A stretch of 64,000 nucleotides of DNA from Lichenicola sp965198655 (lineage in GTDB: Bacteria; Pseudomonadota; Alphaproteobacteria; Acetobacterales; Acetobacteraceae), in the NCBI GenBank assembly GCA_965198655.1, contig OZ240668.1, forward strand, positions 1,054,001 through 1,118,000, read 5' to 3'. The notes below the pieces were generated by a model. It was given only the letters and a program-made list of their open reading frames with translations, was not told the DNA's origin and made no database searches. Of the stretch, positions 1-8,000 are shown piece by piece; the first letter of the stretch is position 1, and every line of letters starts with the position of its first letter. Both the position numbers and the translations under genes were made by a program.

Positions 1-76
1 CGCAGTGGCACTCCACCGCGGCGGTCTTCTGAACGAACTCGGCCTCATCCATCAGGTAGATACGGTAGCGCGGCAT
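1..76 (-). CDS. Small hypothetical protein, 3' part beyond the window edge
   Basis: The minus strand reads an ATG at 76 preceded by GGAG with a 6-nt spacer, then 25 codons beginning MPRYRIYLMDEAEFVQ before the window ends. The start closely matches the small protein at 41934-42257 (MTRYRVYLSDAAEFVQ), so the two are paralogues of one small family. I do not know its function. Only the N-terminus is visible, so length and integrity cannot be judged. Confidence 0.6.
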   Translation of the reverse strand, partial: MPRYRIYLMDEAEFVQKTAAVECHC

Positions 77-472
77 CGTCGGCTCCGTCGGGTGGAGGCG
101 GAAGGATCAAGGGTTTCCCAGCCGACGGCGCCTGGTTGCGGAGAAGCACGAGCCGTCGATGAGCGTTTTATTAACACATCTCGCCGAGCCGTGATTTTAA
201 ATCTGATGGCGACTCCGAGATTCCTGCATCCAAAGGCTGGCGTTTCACGTGCGGCCAGTTCGGCACCTCACGATGCCGGCGTATCGGAGGCCCGTGCCGC
301 CCCTTGGCGGAGCGATCTGTCGCGATCGACGGGCGGCGCCGGATCGGCCGGCGCGAGGCACCATTTCGATCGGGACAAGGAAAAGGAATAAGCCTGGCGG
401 AAAATCTTCGCTCCGTTTCACTGAGGCTTCGGCTGCTTCGGTGTCACGACGGAACACGCACCAGCCCGCCGG
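77..472. other. Intergenic, no gene supported
   Basis: This 396-bp stretch lies between the left-edge small gene and the lipoprotein-like gene ending at 473, both on the minus strand. It has an A/T-richer patch around 165-205 that could hold the promoter of the left-edge gene. Open frames here have no domain I recognise and no convincing ribosome-binding site. Confidence 0.4.
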
Positions 473-970
473 CTACTTCACGTCGAGGTGGTAGTCGATC
501 AGCTGGGCGTGGCCGTTCGGCACGATGGCCTGTACTTCCAGCAGATCGGGCCCGAGGTAGCCGGGAGCGGACTGGTAGGAGAGCGCCATGCCGTCCTGCG
601 GGTTCGCGTTGCAGACGGCGTGCGGGTTGGCCGGCGGGTAGTTCGGATAGTAGCGACCCCGCTCCACCGAGGCGGTGCCGTGCGCCGGCGGGACCACGAG
701 GCGAACCGTGTAGTAGGCGGCAAGCGAGCAGTCGGGGTTCAGGGACAGGAACGCGGAGAGCTCCGTGCGCCGGCCGGCCGCCACCGCGAAGACGCGCGGA
801 ACCTGATGCAGCAAGATGATGCGCGGCGCCGGCGGCGCGGCGGAAGCGCCGCCCGCCTGCGTCTGGTTGGTGTTGACGTTGGTGCTGGTGACGTAGCCGC
901 ACGGGTCGGCGCGAGGACGAGCGGGGGCAGGCTGGCGCGCATGGGGGGACCTTCGGATCGGGGCAGGCAT
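473..970 (-). pseudogene. Lipoprotein-like secreted protein, probably frameshifted in the signal peptide
   Basis: The body (residues from CGYVTSTN to the C-terminus IDYHLDVK) is a paralogue of the neighbouring gene at 988-1446. Shared features are LNPDCS, the PPAHGT/PPSHGT loop, GRYYP(N/D)YP and a final VPNG...VK block. The in-frame ATG at 970 gives an Arg/Pro-rich N-terminus that is no export signal. An ATG at 942 has an AAGG ribosome-binding site and encodes MRASLPPLVLA, which looks like a signal peptide, but it is one frame away from the body. A one-base indel near 905-920 would explain this. It is either a recent pseudogene or a sequence error. Function unknown; the family looks like small periplasmic or outer-membrane lipoproteins. 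Confidence 0.55.
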
Positions 971-987
971 GGAGGCGATCGGGGCGT

Positions 988-1446
988 CTACTTCACGGCG
1001 AGGCGGAAGTCGCTGGTCCAGGCGCTGCCGTTCGGGGTGACGACGGCGATGGTGAACCGGTCGGGGCCGGCATAGCCGGGATCGGGGCGGTAGGTGCCGG
1101 CGACGCCGTCCCGCGGATGGAGGTTGCAGGCGTAGCGCTGATCCTCCCGCGGGTAGTCGGGATAGTAACGGCCCTGTCGCAGGGTCATGGTTCCGTGGGA
1201 CGGGGGTGCCAACAGGCGCACGGTGACGGTGCCCGCAACCGAACAGTCTGGGTTGAGGTCGAACCAGGCGTTGATCCGGCTCGGCCGGTTCTCGGCGACC
1301 GCGAACGGGATCCGGAAATGCCGGTCGGTGCGGTCGGGAGACGCGGGGATCGGCGCGGTCGAGCGGGCGACCGGCAGAGTCACGCCGTCGGAGGCGACGC
1401 AGCCGCCGAGCAACGCGGCTGCGGCGGCGAGGATGGGCAGCTTCAT
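988..1446 (-). CDS. Small lipoprotein, hypothetical
   Basis: The protein of about 152 residues starts MKLPILAAAAALLGGC, a classic lipoprotein signal with lipobox LGGC, so it is expected to be lipidated and held in the envelope. I chose the ATG at 1446 because CGGGA lies six bases upstream; an in-frame ATG at 1452 would overlap that site. The mature part contains paired cysteines (NPDCS and YACN) that could form a disulfide, and it ends in a block shared with the downstream paralogue. The pair sits head-to-tail with a 17-47 bp gap, a tandem duplication. No named family was recognised. Confidence 0.7.
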   Translation of the reverse strand: MKLPILAAAAALLGGCVASDGVTLPVARSTAPIPASPDRTDRHFRIPFAVAENRPSRINAWFDLNPDCSVAGTVTVRLLAPPSHGTMTLRQGRYYPDYPREDQRYACNLHPRDGVAGTYRPDPGYAGPDRFTIAVVTPNGSAWTSDFRLAVK

Positions 1447-1746
1447 CGGCATTCCCGGACGGTGGCCGCGTCATCCTGCCACCGTGCCGGCAATTTTCCA
1501 TCCTCCGAACCGGCTGCCGTGGCCGGTCCGCGCCGGATCGGCCAAGAACGTCGCCGTGTGCCCGAACCTTGCCCGGAACGGCTGTCCGGATGGTGGAAGG
1601 TCACCATGCCGGTTGCAGCGGGGAAGACGGTTCGGCCGGGTGCGATCACTGGACCTCCGCCGCATCGTGCTGCGGCGCCACGTCGAGACGAGCCGTGGCT
1701 GTGGCGGCCGACATGTCCCAAGCTGTTCAGCGACAGGCTGGACGGC

Positions 1747-2223
1747 CTAATCGATTTCGGCCTCGGTTTCCGGATAGCCGCGACCCACGGCCGAATGCTG
1801 GAGAACGCCTTTTGGAAGGCCATCGCTGTTCCTTGTCATGGGAAATGCGACCCCAACGGTCCGGAGCAGGAAGGCGCCGACCAGGAACTCGACCAGCCTT
1901 CGATCGTGTTCCGTATCGTTCTGTTTGTACTGCTTGGCATCCCTGTTCACCCAGGATTCGACCACCTGACCGCCCTCGGCGGTTGCCCGTATCTTGAGCC
2001 CGTAGATACAGGCGCCGGTCCAGCTACGGTGGAACCGAAGCCATCCATCCTCGAGGTAGATGAACCACTTGTCCTCCATGCTGGTCGGGACGTGTCCCAC
2101 CTGGATCCGTTCGAGGTCCTGGCGGGAAAAGACGCCGGCATAGCCAAGCTCCGCCTTGTGGGCGGGGTCAGGCAGGCGGTGCCAGGACCTGCTCGTGGCG
2201 TTCTCCGGTGCGCTCGACGACAT
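1747..2223 (-). CDS. Conserved hypothetical protein
   Basis: The protein of about 158 residues is soluble, with no signal peptide or membrane segment. Its core carries the run DKWFIYLEDGWLRFHRSW followed by TGACIYGL, an aromatic-rich motif that I recall from a widespread family of small uncharacterised proteins without being able to name it. Of three ATGs near the 5' end (2232, 2229, 2223) the last has CAAGGA at a good distance. It is divergent from pheS and is not in an operon. Function unknown. Confidence 0.6.
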   Translation of the reverse strand: MSSSAPENATSRSWHRLPDPAHKAELGYAGVFSRQDLERIQVGHVPTSMEDKWFIYLEDGWLRFHRSWTGACIYGLKIRATAEGGQVVESWVNRDAKQYKQNDTEHDRRLVEFLVGAFLLRTVGVAFPMTRNSDGLPKGVLQHSAVGRGYPETEAEID

Positions 2224-2453
2224 CGACATCATCCTTGACCGATGGTCGTGACCATGACCTGCACCACGTCATGCGGAGCCAGCGGCGCCGAGCCTCCGGG
2301 CCATGCCGATGCGGCGCCTCCCGTCGAGGTCCGGCGTGTGTCGCTGGCCGGCCGGCCCTGGTTCCGATCCCCGTCATCCGCTAAGGCAGGGACCCCTTCG
2401 ATGTCCCCTCCAGGGTCCAGGTCGGCGCCGTGGCCCTTGGCAAGGAGTTTCCC

Positions 2454-3569
2454 ATGCCTGACGATCTGGACGCGCTGAAGCGGGAGGTTCTCGCAGCGCT
2501 GGCCTCCGCTCCGGACCATCGCGCCTGGGACGCGGTGCGGGTCGGCACGCTCGGCAAGTCGGGGCGGCTGACCGCGCTGCTCAAGGAGCTGGGTCGGGCG
2601 GCGCCGGAGGAACGCCGCGCGCGCGGTGCGGCGCTGAACGCGCTGCGCGACGAGCTGGGAACGGCGATCGAGGCGCGCGGGCGGGCGATCGAGGCGGACG
2701 CGCTGGAGGCGCGCCTCCTGGCCGAGCGGGTGGACGTGACGATCCCGGTGGCCCCGGAGCCGTCGGGGCTGATCCACCCGCTGAGCCGGACGATCGAGGA
2801 GATGGTGGCGATCTTCGGCGCCATGGGGTTCACCGTCGCGGAGGGCCCCGACATCGAGACCGACTGGCACAACTTTTCCGCCCTCAACACCCCGGCGCAC
2901 CATCCGGCGCGCACCGACCACGATACCTTCTACCTGCCGCCGCTCGCCGGCGAGGGGCCGTCGAGCCGTGTGCTCCGGACGCAGACCTCGGGGGTGCAGA
3001 TACGCACCATGCTGAGCGTGCCGCCGCCGATCCGGATCATCGTGCCGGGCCGCACCTACCGCGCCGACCACGACGCCACCCATTCGCCGATGTTCCACCA
3101 GTGCGAAGGGCTGGTGATCGGCCCGGCCTCGGGGGCGGACGCGATCACGCTGGGGCACCTCAAGGGCACGGTGATCGAGTTCCTGCGCGCGTTCTTCGCC
3201 ATGCCGGCGCTGCCGGTGCGGTTCCGGGCGTCGTACTTCCCGTTCACCGAGCCGTCGATGGAGATCGACATCGGCTGGGACCGACGCAGCGGGGAGATCG
3301 GCGCCAAGAGCCAAAACGGTGGCGAGGGGGGTGGCGGCGACTGGCTTGAGGTGCTGGGCTCGGGGATGGTGCATCCGCGCGTGCTGGCCAATTGCGGACT
3401 CGATCCGCGCGCCTGGCAGGGCTTCGCGTTCGGCATGGGGATCGAGCGGCTGTGCATGCTCAAGCACGGCATCCCGGACCTGCGCGCGCTGTTCGAGAGC
3501 GACCTGCGCTGGCTGCGGCATTACGGGTCGAGCCCGTTGTCGCCAGCGGTGCTGCACGAGGGGATTTGA
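2454..3569 (+). CDS. pheS: Phenylalanyl-tRNA synthetase alpha subunit
   Basis: PheS forms the catalytic half of the (alpha-beta)2 enzyme that charges tRNA-Phe. The 371-residue protein has the N-terminal coiled-coil tRNA-binding arm (about 1-90) and the class II core: motif 2 around PGRTYRADHDATHSPMFHQ, the Phe-pocket segment FTEPSMEID, and motif 3 at FGMGIERLCMLKHGI. I chose the ATG at 2454 because AAGGAG ends six bases before it; a GTG at 2430 is in frame but has no such site. A Gly-rich insertion (GGEGGGGDW) precedes motif 3. pheT follows three bases after the stop, so they form one operon. No attenuator or T-box could be seen upstream. Confidence 0.97.
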   Translation: MPDDLDALKREVLAALASAPDHRAWDAVRVGTLGKSGRLTALLKELGRAAPEERRARGAALNALRDELGTAIEARGRAIEADALEARLLAERVDVTIPVAPEPSGLIHPLSRTIEEMVAIFGAMGFTVAEGPDIETDWHNFSALNTPAHHPARTDHDTFYLPPLAGEGPSSRVLRTQTSGVQIRTMLSVPPPIRIIVPGRTYRADHDATHSPMFHQCEGLVIGPASGADAITLGHLKGTVIEFLRAFFAMPALPVRFRASYFPFTEPSMEIDIGWDRRSGEIGAKSQNGGEGGGGDWLEVLGSGMVHPRVLANCGLDPRAWQGFAFGMGIERLCMLKHGIPDLRALFESDLRWLRHYGSSPLSPAVLHEGI

Positions 3570-3572
3570 GGG

Positions 3573-6032
3573 ATGAAGTTCACCCTGTCGTGGCTGCGCG
3601 ACCACCTCGACACAGACGCCACGCTGGTGGCGCTGTGCGGGGCGCTGAACCGGATCGGGCTGGAGGTCGAGGGGGTGGAGAACCCCGGGGCGGCCTTGGC
3701 CCCGTTCCGCACCGCGCGCATCCTGGAGGCGTCGCCGCATCCCAACGCCGACCGGCTGCGCGTGTGCACGGTGGATGTCGGCCTGGACGGCGCCCCGCCG
3801 GTGCAGGTGGTGTGCGGCGCGCCGAACGCGCGCGCCGGGCTGTCGGTGATCTTCGCGCCGCCCGGCACCTTCATCCCGGGCTCGAACATCACCATCAAGG
3901 CCGGCGAGATACGCGGGCAGCGCAGCGACGGCATGCTGTGCTCGCTGCGCGAGCTGGGGCTCGGGCTCGAGCATGACGGCATCGCCGAGCTGCCGCCGAA
4001 CACCAGCCCGGGGCAGAGCTACGCCAACTATGCCGGGCTGGACGACCCGGTGGTTGAGATCGCGGTGACCCCGAACCGCGGCGACGCCCTGTCGGTGCGC
4101 GGCATCGCACGCGACCTGGCGGCGGCCGGGATGGGGCACCTGCGCCCCTGGCTGGCGGACACGGTGGAGGGCACGTTCGACAGCCCGCTCGGCTGGACGA
4201 TCGCGTATTCCAAGGCGTGCCCGCTGGTGCTGGGGCGGACGATACGGGGGGTGCGCAACGGTTCGTCCCCGGACTGGCTGCAGGAGCGGCTGCGTGCGGT
4301 GGGCCTGCGCCCGATCAGCGCGCTGGTCGACGTGACCAACTTCTTCTCGTTCGACCTGGGCCGCCCGCTGCACGTGTTCGACGCGGACAGGGTGTCGGGC
4401 GGCGTGCTGACGGTGCGTCGCGGCCGGGGCGAGACGTTGCGGGCGCTGGATGGGCGCGACTACGTGGCGGACGCGGAGGACTGCGTGATCGCCGACGCGG
4501 CCGGGGTGCAGTCCTTCGCGGGGCTGATGGGCGGCGAGGCGACCGGCTGCACCGAGGCGACCACGGCGGTGTTCGTGGAGTGCGCGCTGTTCGACCCGGT
4601 GCGGATCGCGCTGTCCGGCCGCCGGCACGGGCTGCAGTCGGAGGCAAGGCAGCGCTTCGAGCGCGGCATCGACCCGGCGCTGCCGCCGGCGGCGCTCGAA
4701 GCAGCGACGCGGATGATCCTGGAGCTGTGCGGCGGCGAGGCGAGCGGGGTGGTGTCGGCCGGGCAGGCGCCGGACTGGCGTCGGACCGCATCGCTCCGGT
4801 TCGGGCGGATCGCCGAGCTGGGCGGGCTCGCTGTGGCGCCGGACGAGGCGGTGCACGCGCTGGAGGCGCTGGGCTTCGCGGTGCAGGAGCGCAACGCGGC
4901 GGCGACCACCTTCGTGGTGCCGTCCTGGCGCAACGACGTGGCGGCGCCGGTGGTGCTGTCGCTGCAGCCGGGCTCGAACCGCGACGAGGCGGACGCGGTG
5001 GCGGCGGTCGAGGCGGTGGAAGGGGAAACCGACCTGGTCGAGGAGGTGCTTCGGTTGCGCGGGCTGGACCATGTGCCGCCGGTGACGCTGCCGCCGCTGG
5101 GCCCGGTGCCGATGCCGTCGCTGACGCCGCGCCAGGGGCGCAACGTCCTGGCGCGCCGGGTGCTGGCCGCGCGCGGGATGGCGGAATGCGTGGGCTACAG
5201 CTTCACCGCGCGCGAGCACGCGGCCCGGTTCGGGGCGGTGCCGGAGTCGCTGCACTTGTCGAACCCGATTGCCGCCGACCTGGACCAGATGCGGCCGACG
5301 CCGCTGGCGACGCTCGTGCAGGCGGCGGCGCGGAACGCGGCGCGCGGCCTTTCCGACCTGGCGCTGTTCGAGGTCGGCGCCGGGTTCGACGAGACCGGAC
5401 AGCGCCAGCTCGCGGTGGCTCTGCGCACCGGACGCACGGCGCGCCATCCAGGGCGGCCGATGCGGGCGATGTCGTTGTGGGACGCCAAGGCGGACGCGGT
5501 CGCGCTGCTGGCAGCGCTCGGCGTGCCGTCGGACGCGATCACGGTCACCGCGGACGCCCCCCCGCATTACCATCCCGGCCGCTCGGGCGTGTTCCGCCAG
5601 GGGCCGCGCCTCGTGCTGGGCCGGTTCGGCGAGCTGCATCCCGTGCTGCTGGCGGCGATCGGCCTGGACGGGCCGGCGGTGGCGGCCGAGCTGTTCCTGG
5701 ACGCGGTAGCGGACCCCAAGCGCCGCCGCCGGCCCCCCCCCGACCTGCCGTCGCTGCAGCCGGTGCGCCGCGACTTCGCCTTCCTGGTCGAGCGACGGGT
5801 GACGGCGGAGGCGCTGCTTCGCGCGGCGAAGGGGGCGGAGCGCACGCTGGTCGCGGGGGTCTCGCTGTTCGACGTCTACGAGGGCGACGGCGTGCCGGAC
5901 GGGATGCGCTCGATGGCGATCGAGGTGGTGTTCCAGCCGCGCGAGCGCAGCCTGACCGACGCCGAGCTGGAAGCGGCCTCGGCCCGGGTGGTGGAGGCGG
6001 TGGCAAAGGCGACCGGGGCCGTGCTGCGCTGA
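3573..6032 (+). CDS. pheT: Phenylalanyl-tRNA synthetase beta subunit
   Basis: PheT carries the editing domain and tRNA-recognition modules of the synthetase. The 819-residue protein begins MKFTLSWLRDHLD, followed by the EMAP/OB-type tRNA-binding domain (about 40-150, with HPNADRLRVC), the B3/B4 editing domain, B5, a catalytic-like core and the C-terminal FDX-ACB domain (RDFAFLVERRVT onward). Between VPSWRNDV and VEGETDLVEEVLR the chain carries about 28 extra residues compared with the usual PheT layout, where these two motifs run nearly together. The start is three bases past pheS with GAGGG upstream. Confidence 0.97.
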   Translation: MKFTLSWLRDHLDTDATLVALCGALNRIGLEVEGVENPGAALAPFRTARILEASPHPNADRLRVCTVDVGLDGAPPVQVVCGAPNARAGLSVIFAPPGTFIPGSNITIKAGEIRGQRSDGMLCSLRELGLGLEHDGIAELPPNTSPGQSYANYAGLDDPVVEIAVTPNRGDALSVRGIARDLAAAGMGHLRPWLADTVEGTFDSPLGWTIAYSKACPLVLGRTIRGVRNGSSPDWLQERLRAVGLRPISALVDVTNFFSFDLGRPLHVFDADRVSGGVLTVRRGRGETLRALDGRDYVADAEDCVIADAAGVQSFAGLMGGEATGCTEATTAVFVECALFDPVRIALSGRRHGLQSEARQRFERGIDPALPPAALEAATRMILELCGGEASGVVSAGQAPDWRRTASLRFGRIAELGGLAVAPDEAVHALEALGFAVQERNAAATTFVVPSWRNDVAAPVVLSLQPGSNRDEADAVAAVEAVEGETDLVEEVLRLRGLDHVPPVTLPPLGPVPMPSLTPRQGRNVLARRVLAARGMAECVGYSFTAREHAARFGAVPESLHLSNPIAADLDQMRPTPLATLVQAAARNAARGLSDLALFEVGAGFDETGQRQLAVALRTGRTARHPGRPMRAMSLWDAKADAVALLAALGVPSDAITVTADAPPHYHPGRSGVFRQGPRLVLGRFGELHPVLLAAIGLDGPAVAAELFLDAVADPKRRRRPPPDLPSLQPVRRDFAFLVERRVTAEALLRAAKGAERTLVAGVSLFDVYEGDGVPDGMRSMAIEVVFQPRERSLTDAELEAASARVVEAVAKATGAVLR

Positions 6033-6145
6033 GAAAGCTTGTGCTGCTAGAAAGCAAGGCCAGGGCGCTGCCCACCGATCTGCCTCGCAGCTTGGTCCGC
6101 TGAGGCCGGAGGCTCCAGACCCCTATTACTTAAAGAATTGGGTTT

Positions 6146-6188
6146 GAAGGGCTCCGCCCTTCATGGGGTCCAGGGGCAAGGCCCCTGG
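6146..6188 (+). repeat. Two back-to-back hairpins after pheT
   Basis: GAAGGGC-TCC-GCCCTTC (6146-6162) and CCAGGGGC-AAG-GCCCCTGG (6170-6188) are perfect inverted repeats with three-base loops, seven bases apart. They lie about 115 bp after the pheT stop. There is no T-run, so a simple intrinsic terminator is not shown. They resemble short palindromic intergenic repeats common in GC-rich Acetobacteraceae genomes and could act as a transcript-stabilising or terminating structure. Confidence 0.6.
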
Positions 6189-6386
6189 CCTTCGCCATCC
6201 ACCGAAGTTCTCAATCGGATCCCTGGGAGATCCTTCGAGCCTCGGCGGACAGGCCGGCGGCGCGGGGCCCCAAGCGCTGCACGTCACGCCGCACATCCCG
6301 TTCTCGACCGGTTCCCAAGGCCGGGTTACCACGGTGTCCGGAACGATCGCGCGACTCGCGCGTCCTGGATGGGAAGGGGAGCCGGG

Positions 6387-7910
6387 ATGAAGCGGTGCAG
6401 GTTGACGGGGCCATCGCCCAGGATGGGCGCATCGATGTCAAGTGCACTGGTCTCGGGCACGCTGGGGGGCGCGCTGGCATCGGGTCTGCTGGCGATACCA
6501 GCGTCGGCGGCGCCGGGTCAGCCCTACCAGGTCCGGCATTCCATCTACGCCTGCGCCAATCCGCGGGTGATGCTGGCGCTGAGCGGCGATGCGGGGCCGT
6601 TGCATCCCGAAGGATGGGCGGAGCTGGAGCGGGCCTATGGCCGTTGCTCGGTGCTGACCCCGTCGATGCGTTTGGACGTGGTCGCGCGCCAGGGCAGGCT
6701 GCTGCTGCTGCGCCGTCTTCCGGCGCACGGCCGGAGCGGGCTGTTGTTCGTGCCGGCGGACGAGGTGAGCCGGGCTCCGTCGCCCCCTACAGTCCCGGCC
6801 GTGACTGCCGCGCCGCCGACGCTGGCGCAGCGGGCATCCGGCGCCGCGTCGCCGTCGAACGGTGCTGCAACAGCCGGAGCGCCCGCTTCTTCCGCCCCAG
6901 CGGGCGCGTCGCCTGTGGCTCCTTCGACGTTGACGGTCGTGCCGCCAGCGGTGGCGCCGGGAGCGCCCGAGGCGGCGCCGTCCAACGGTGCGGCGCCGGC
7001 CGGGACGTCCGGCTCCTCCGTTCCGGCGGGCGCCTCGCCCGCGGTCCCCTCGACGCCCACGGTCGTGCCGCCGACGGTGGCGCAGGGAGCGCCTGCTCCC
7101 AATCCGGCTCCGGCGGACGTGCCCCCATCCGGTTCCGCGTCCCCGACGCCCGAGGCTGCCGTCCCGCCGCCGGCCGCACCGGGCTTCGACGGGTCGCCGG
7201 CTACAAGCGGTTCGGCCGCGGGATCGGCTCCGGAGCCCGGCGCGTCCGCGCCACCACCCTCCGGCGTTTCGACCAATGTGCCGGCATCGCCCCCGTCTGC
7301 GTCGTCCGTCGCGCCGACCCCGCCCGGCTCCGCCGCCGGGCCGCCTGCATCCCAGCCCGCGCCGTCCGTCGTGGCGCCGGCGCCCTGGCCGCCCACGGCC
7401 AAGGTGGCGCACCGGGGCGGCTACGCGCTTCTGATCGCGCTGCTGGTGCTGCTGCTGCTGGCGGCGTCGATCGGCATCGCCTGGATGGTGGCGCGTCGCC
7501 GGCGGCACTTCACCCGGGTGGAGGAGAATTGGCCATCGCTGGAACGCAAGCTGGTCGCACCGTCCGTCGAGGTGCCGCCGCTGCCGTCGCCGCACGCGTT
7601 CCGTACCCTGTGCGCGGCGGCGCTGGAACAGGCCGGCTGGAGCACCCGGATCGCGTTTCCCGGCGACGGCACCGGGCCGGACATCGTCGGGCGCCGCGAC
7701 AAGAAGCTGCTGGTGGTGCGGTGCCGGACCTCGCGCAGCGTGATCGGCAGCGAGATGATCAACGAGGCCGCGACCATGGGCGGCAAGCAGCCCGGCAGCC
7801 TGGTGGTGCTGGCCTCCAACGCCGCGTTCTCGCAGGCGGCTCGCGACGAGGCGGCGCGGCAACGCGTGCACCTGCTGCGGGACACGGATCTGTATGAGTT
7901 CGTGGGTTAG
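6387..7910 (+). CDS. Membrane-anchored protein with a degenerate Mrr-like nuclease fold
   Basis: The 507-residue protein starts at an ATG with AGGGGAG about six bases upstream. It has an N-terminal signal-like hydrophobic region (about 15-45), a small domain with two cysteines (YACAN, GRCS), and a long Pro/Ala/Ser linker (about 130-340) that includes two copies of a repeat of about 42 residues. A strong membrane helix (about 344-367) is followed by RRRR, then a C-terminal domain (about 395-507). That domain matches the layout of Mrr_cat: AGWSTR, GPDIV, then KLLVVRCR where active nucleases have VxQCK, and a closing DTDLYEF. The Glu/Gln and Lys are replaced by Arg, so catalysis is doubtful. The positive stop after the helix puts the nuclease-like domain in the cytoplasm. 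The next gene encodes a nuclease-helicase. Confidence 0.65.
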   Translation: MKRCRLTGPSPRMGASMSSALVSGTLGGALASGLLAIPASAAPGQPYQVRHSIYACANPRVMLALSGDAGPLHPEGWAELERAYGRCSVLTPSMRLDVVARQGRLLLLRRLPAHGRSGLLFVPADEVSRAPSPPTVPAVTAAPPTLAQRASGAASPSNGAATAGAPASSAPAGASPVAPSTLTVVPPAVAPGAPEAAPSNGAAPAGTSGSSVPAGASPAVPSTPTVVPPTVAQGAPAPNPAPADVPPSGSASPTPEAAVPPPAAPGFDGSPATSGSAAGSAPEPGASAPPPSGVSTNVPASPPSASSVAPTPPGSAAGPPASQPAPSVVAPAPWPPTAKVAHRGGYALLIALLVLLLLAASIGIAWMVARRRRHFTRVEENWPSLERKLVAPSVEVPPLPSPHAFRTLCAAALEQAGWSTRIAFPGDGTGPDIVGRRDKKLLVVRCRTSRSVIGSEMINEAATMGGKQPGSLVVLASNAAFSQAARDEAARQRVHLLRDTDLYEFVG

Positions 7911-8000
7911 CGGCCTGATCGGGCGGGGGAGCTGAGCGCCTGGTGGTCCGGCAGCGTCCGGACGTTCCTGGATCTCGACGACGCGGCCATCCTGGGTGTC

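Noticed and set aside
1443..1823. A 126-codon minus-strand ORF upstream of the lipoprotein gene
   Set aside because: Arg/Ser/Gly-rich product with no start signal, overlapping the end of the hypothetical gene at 1747.
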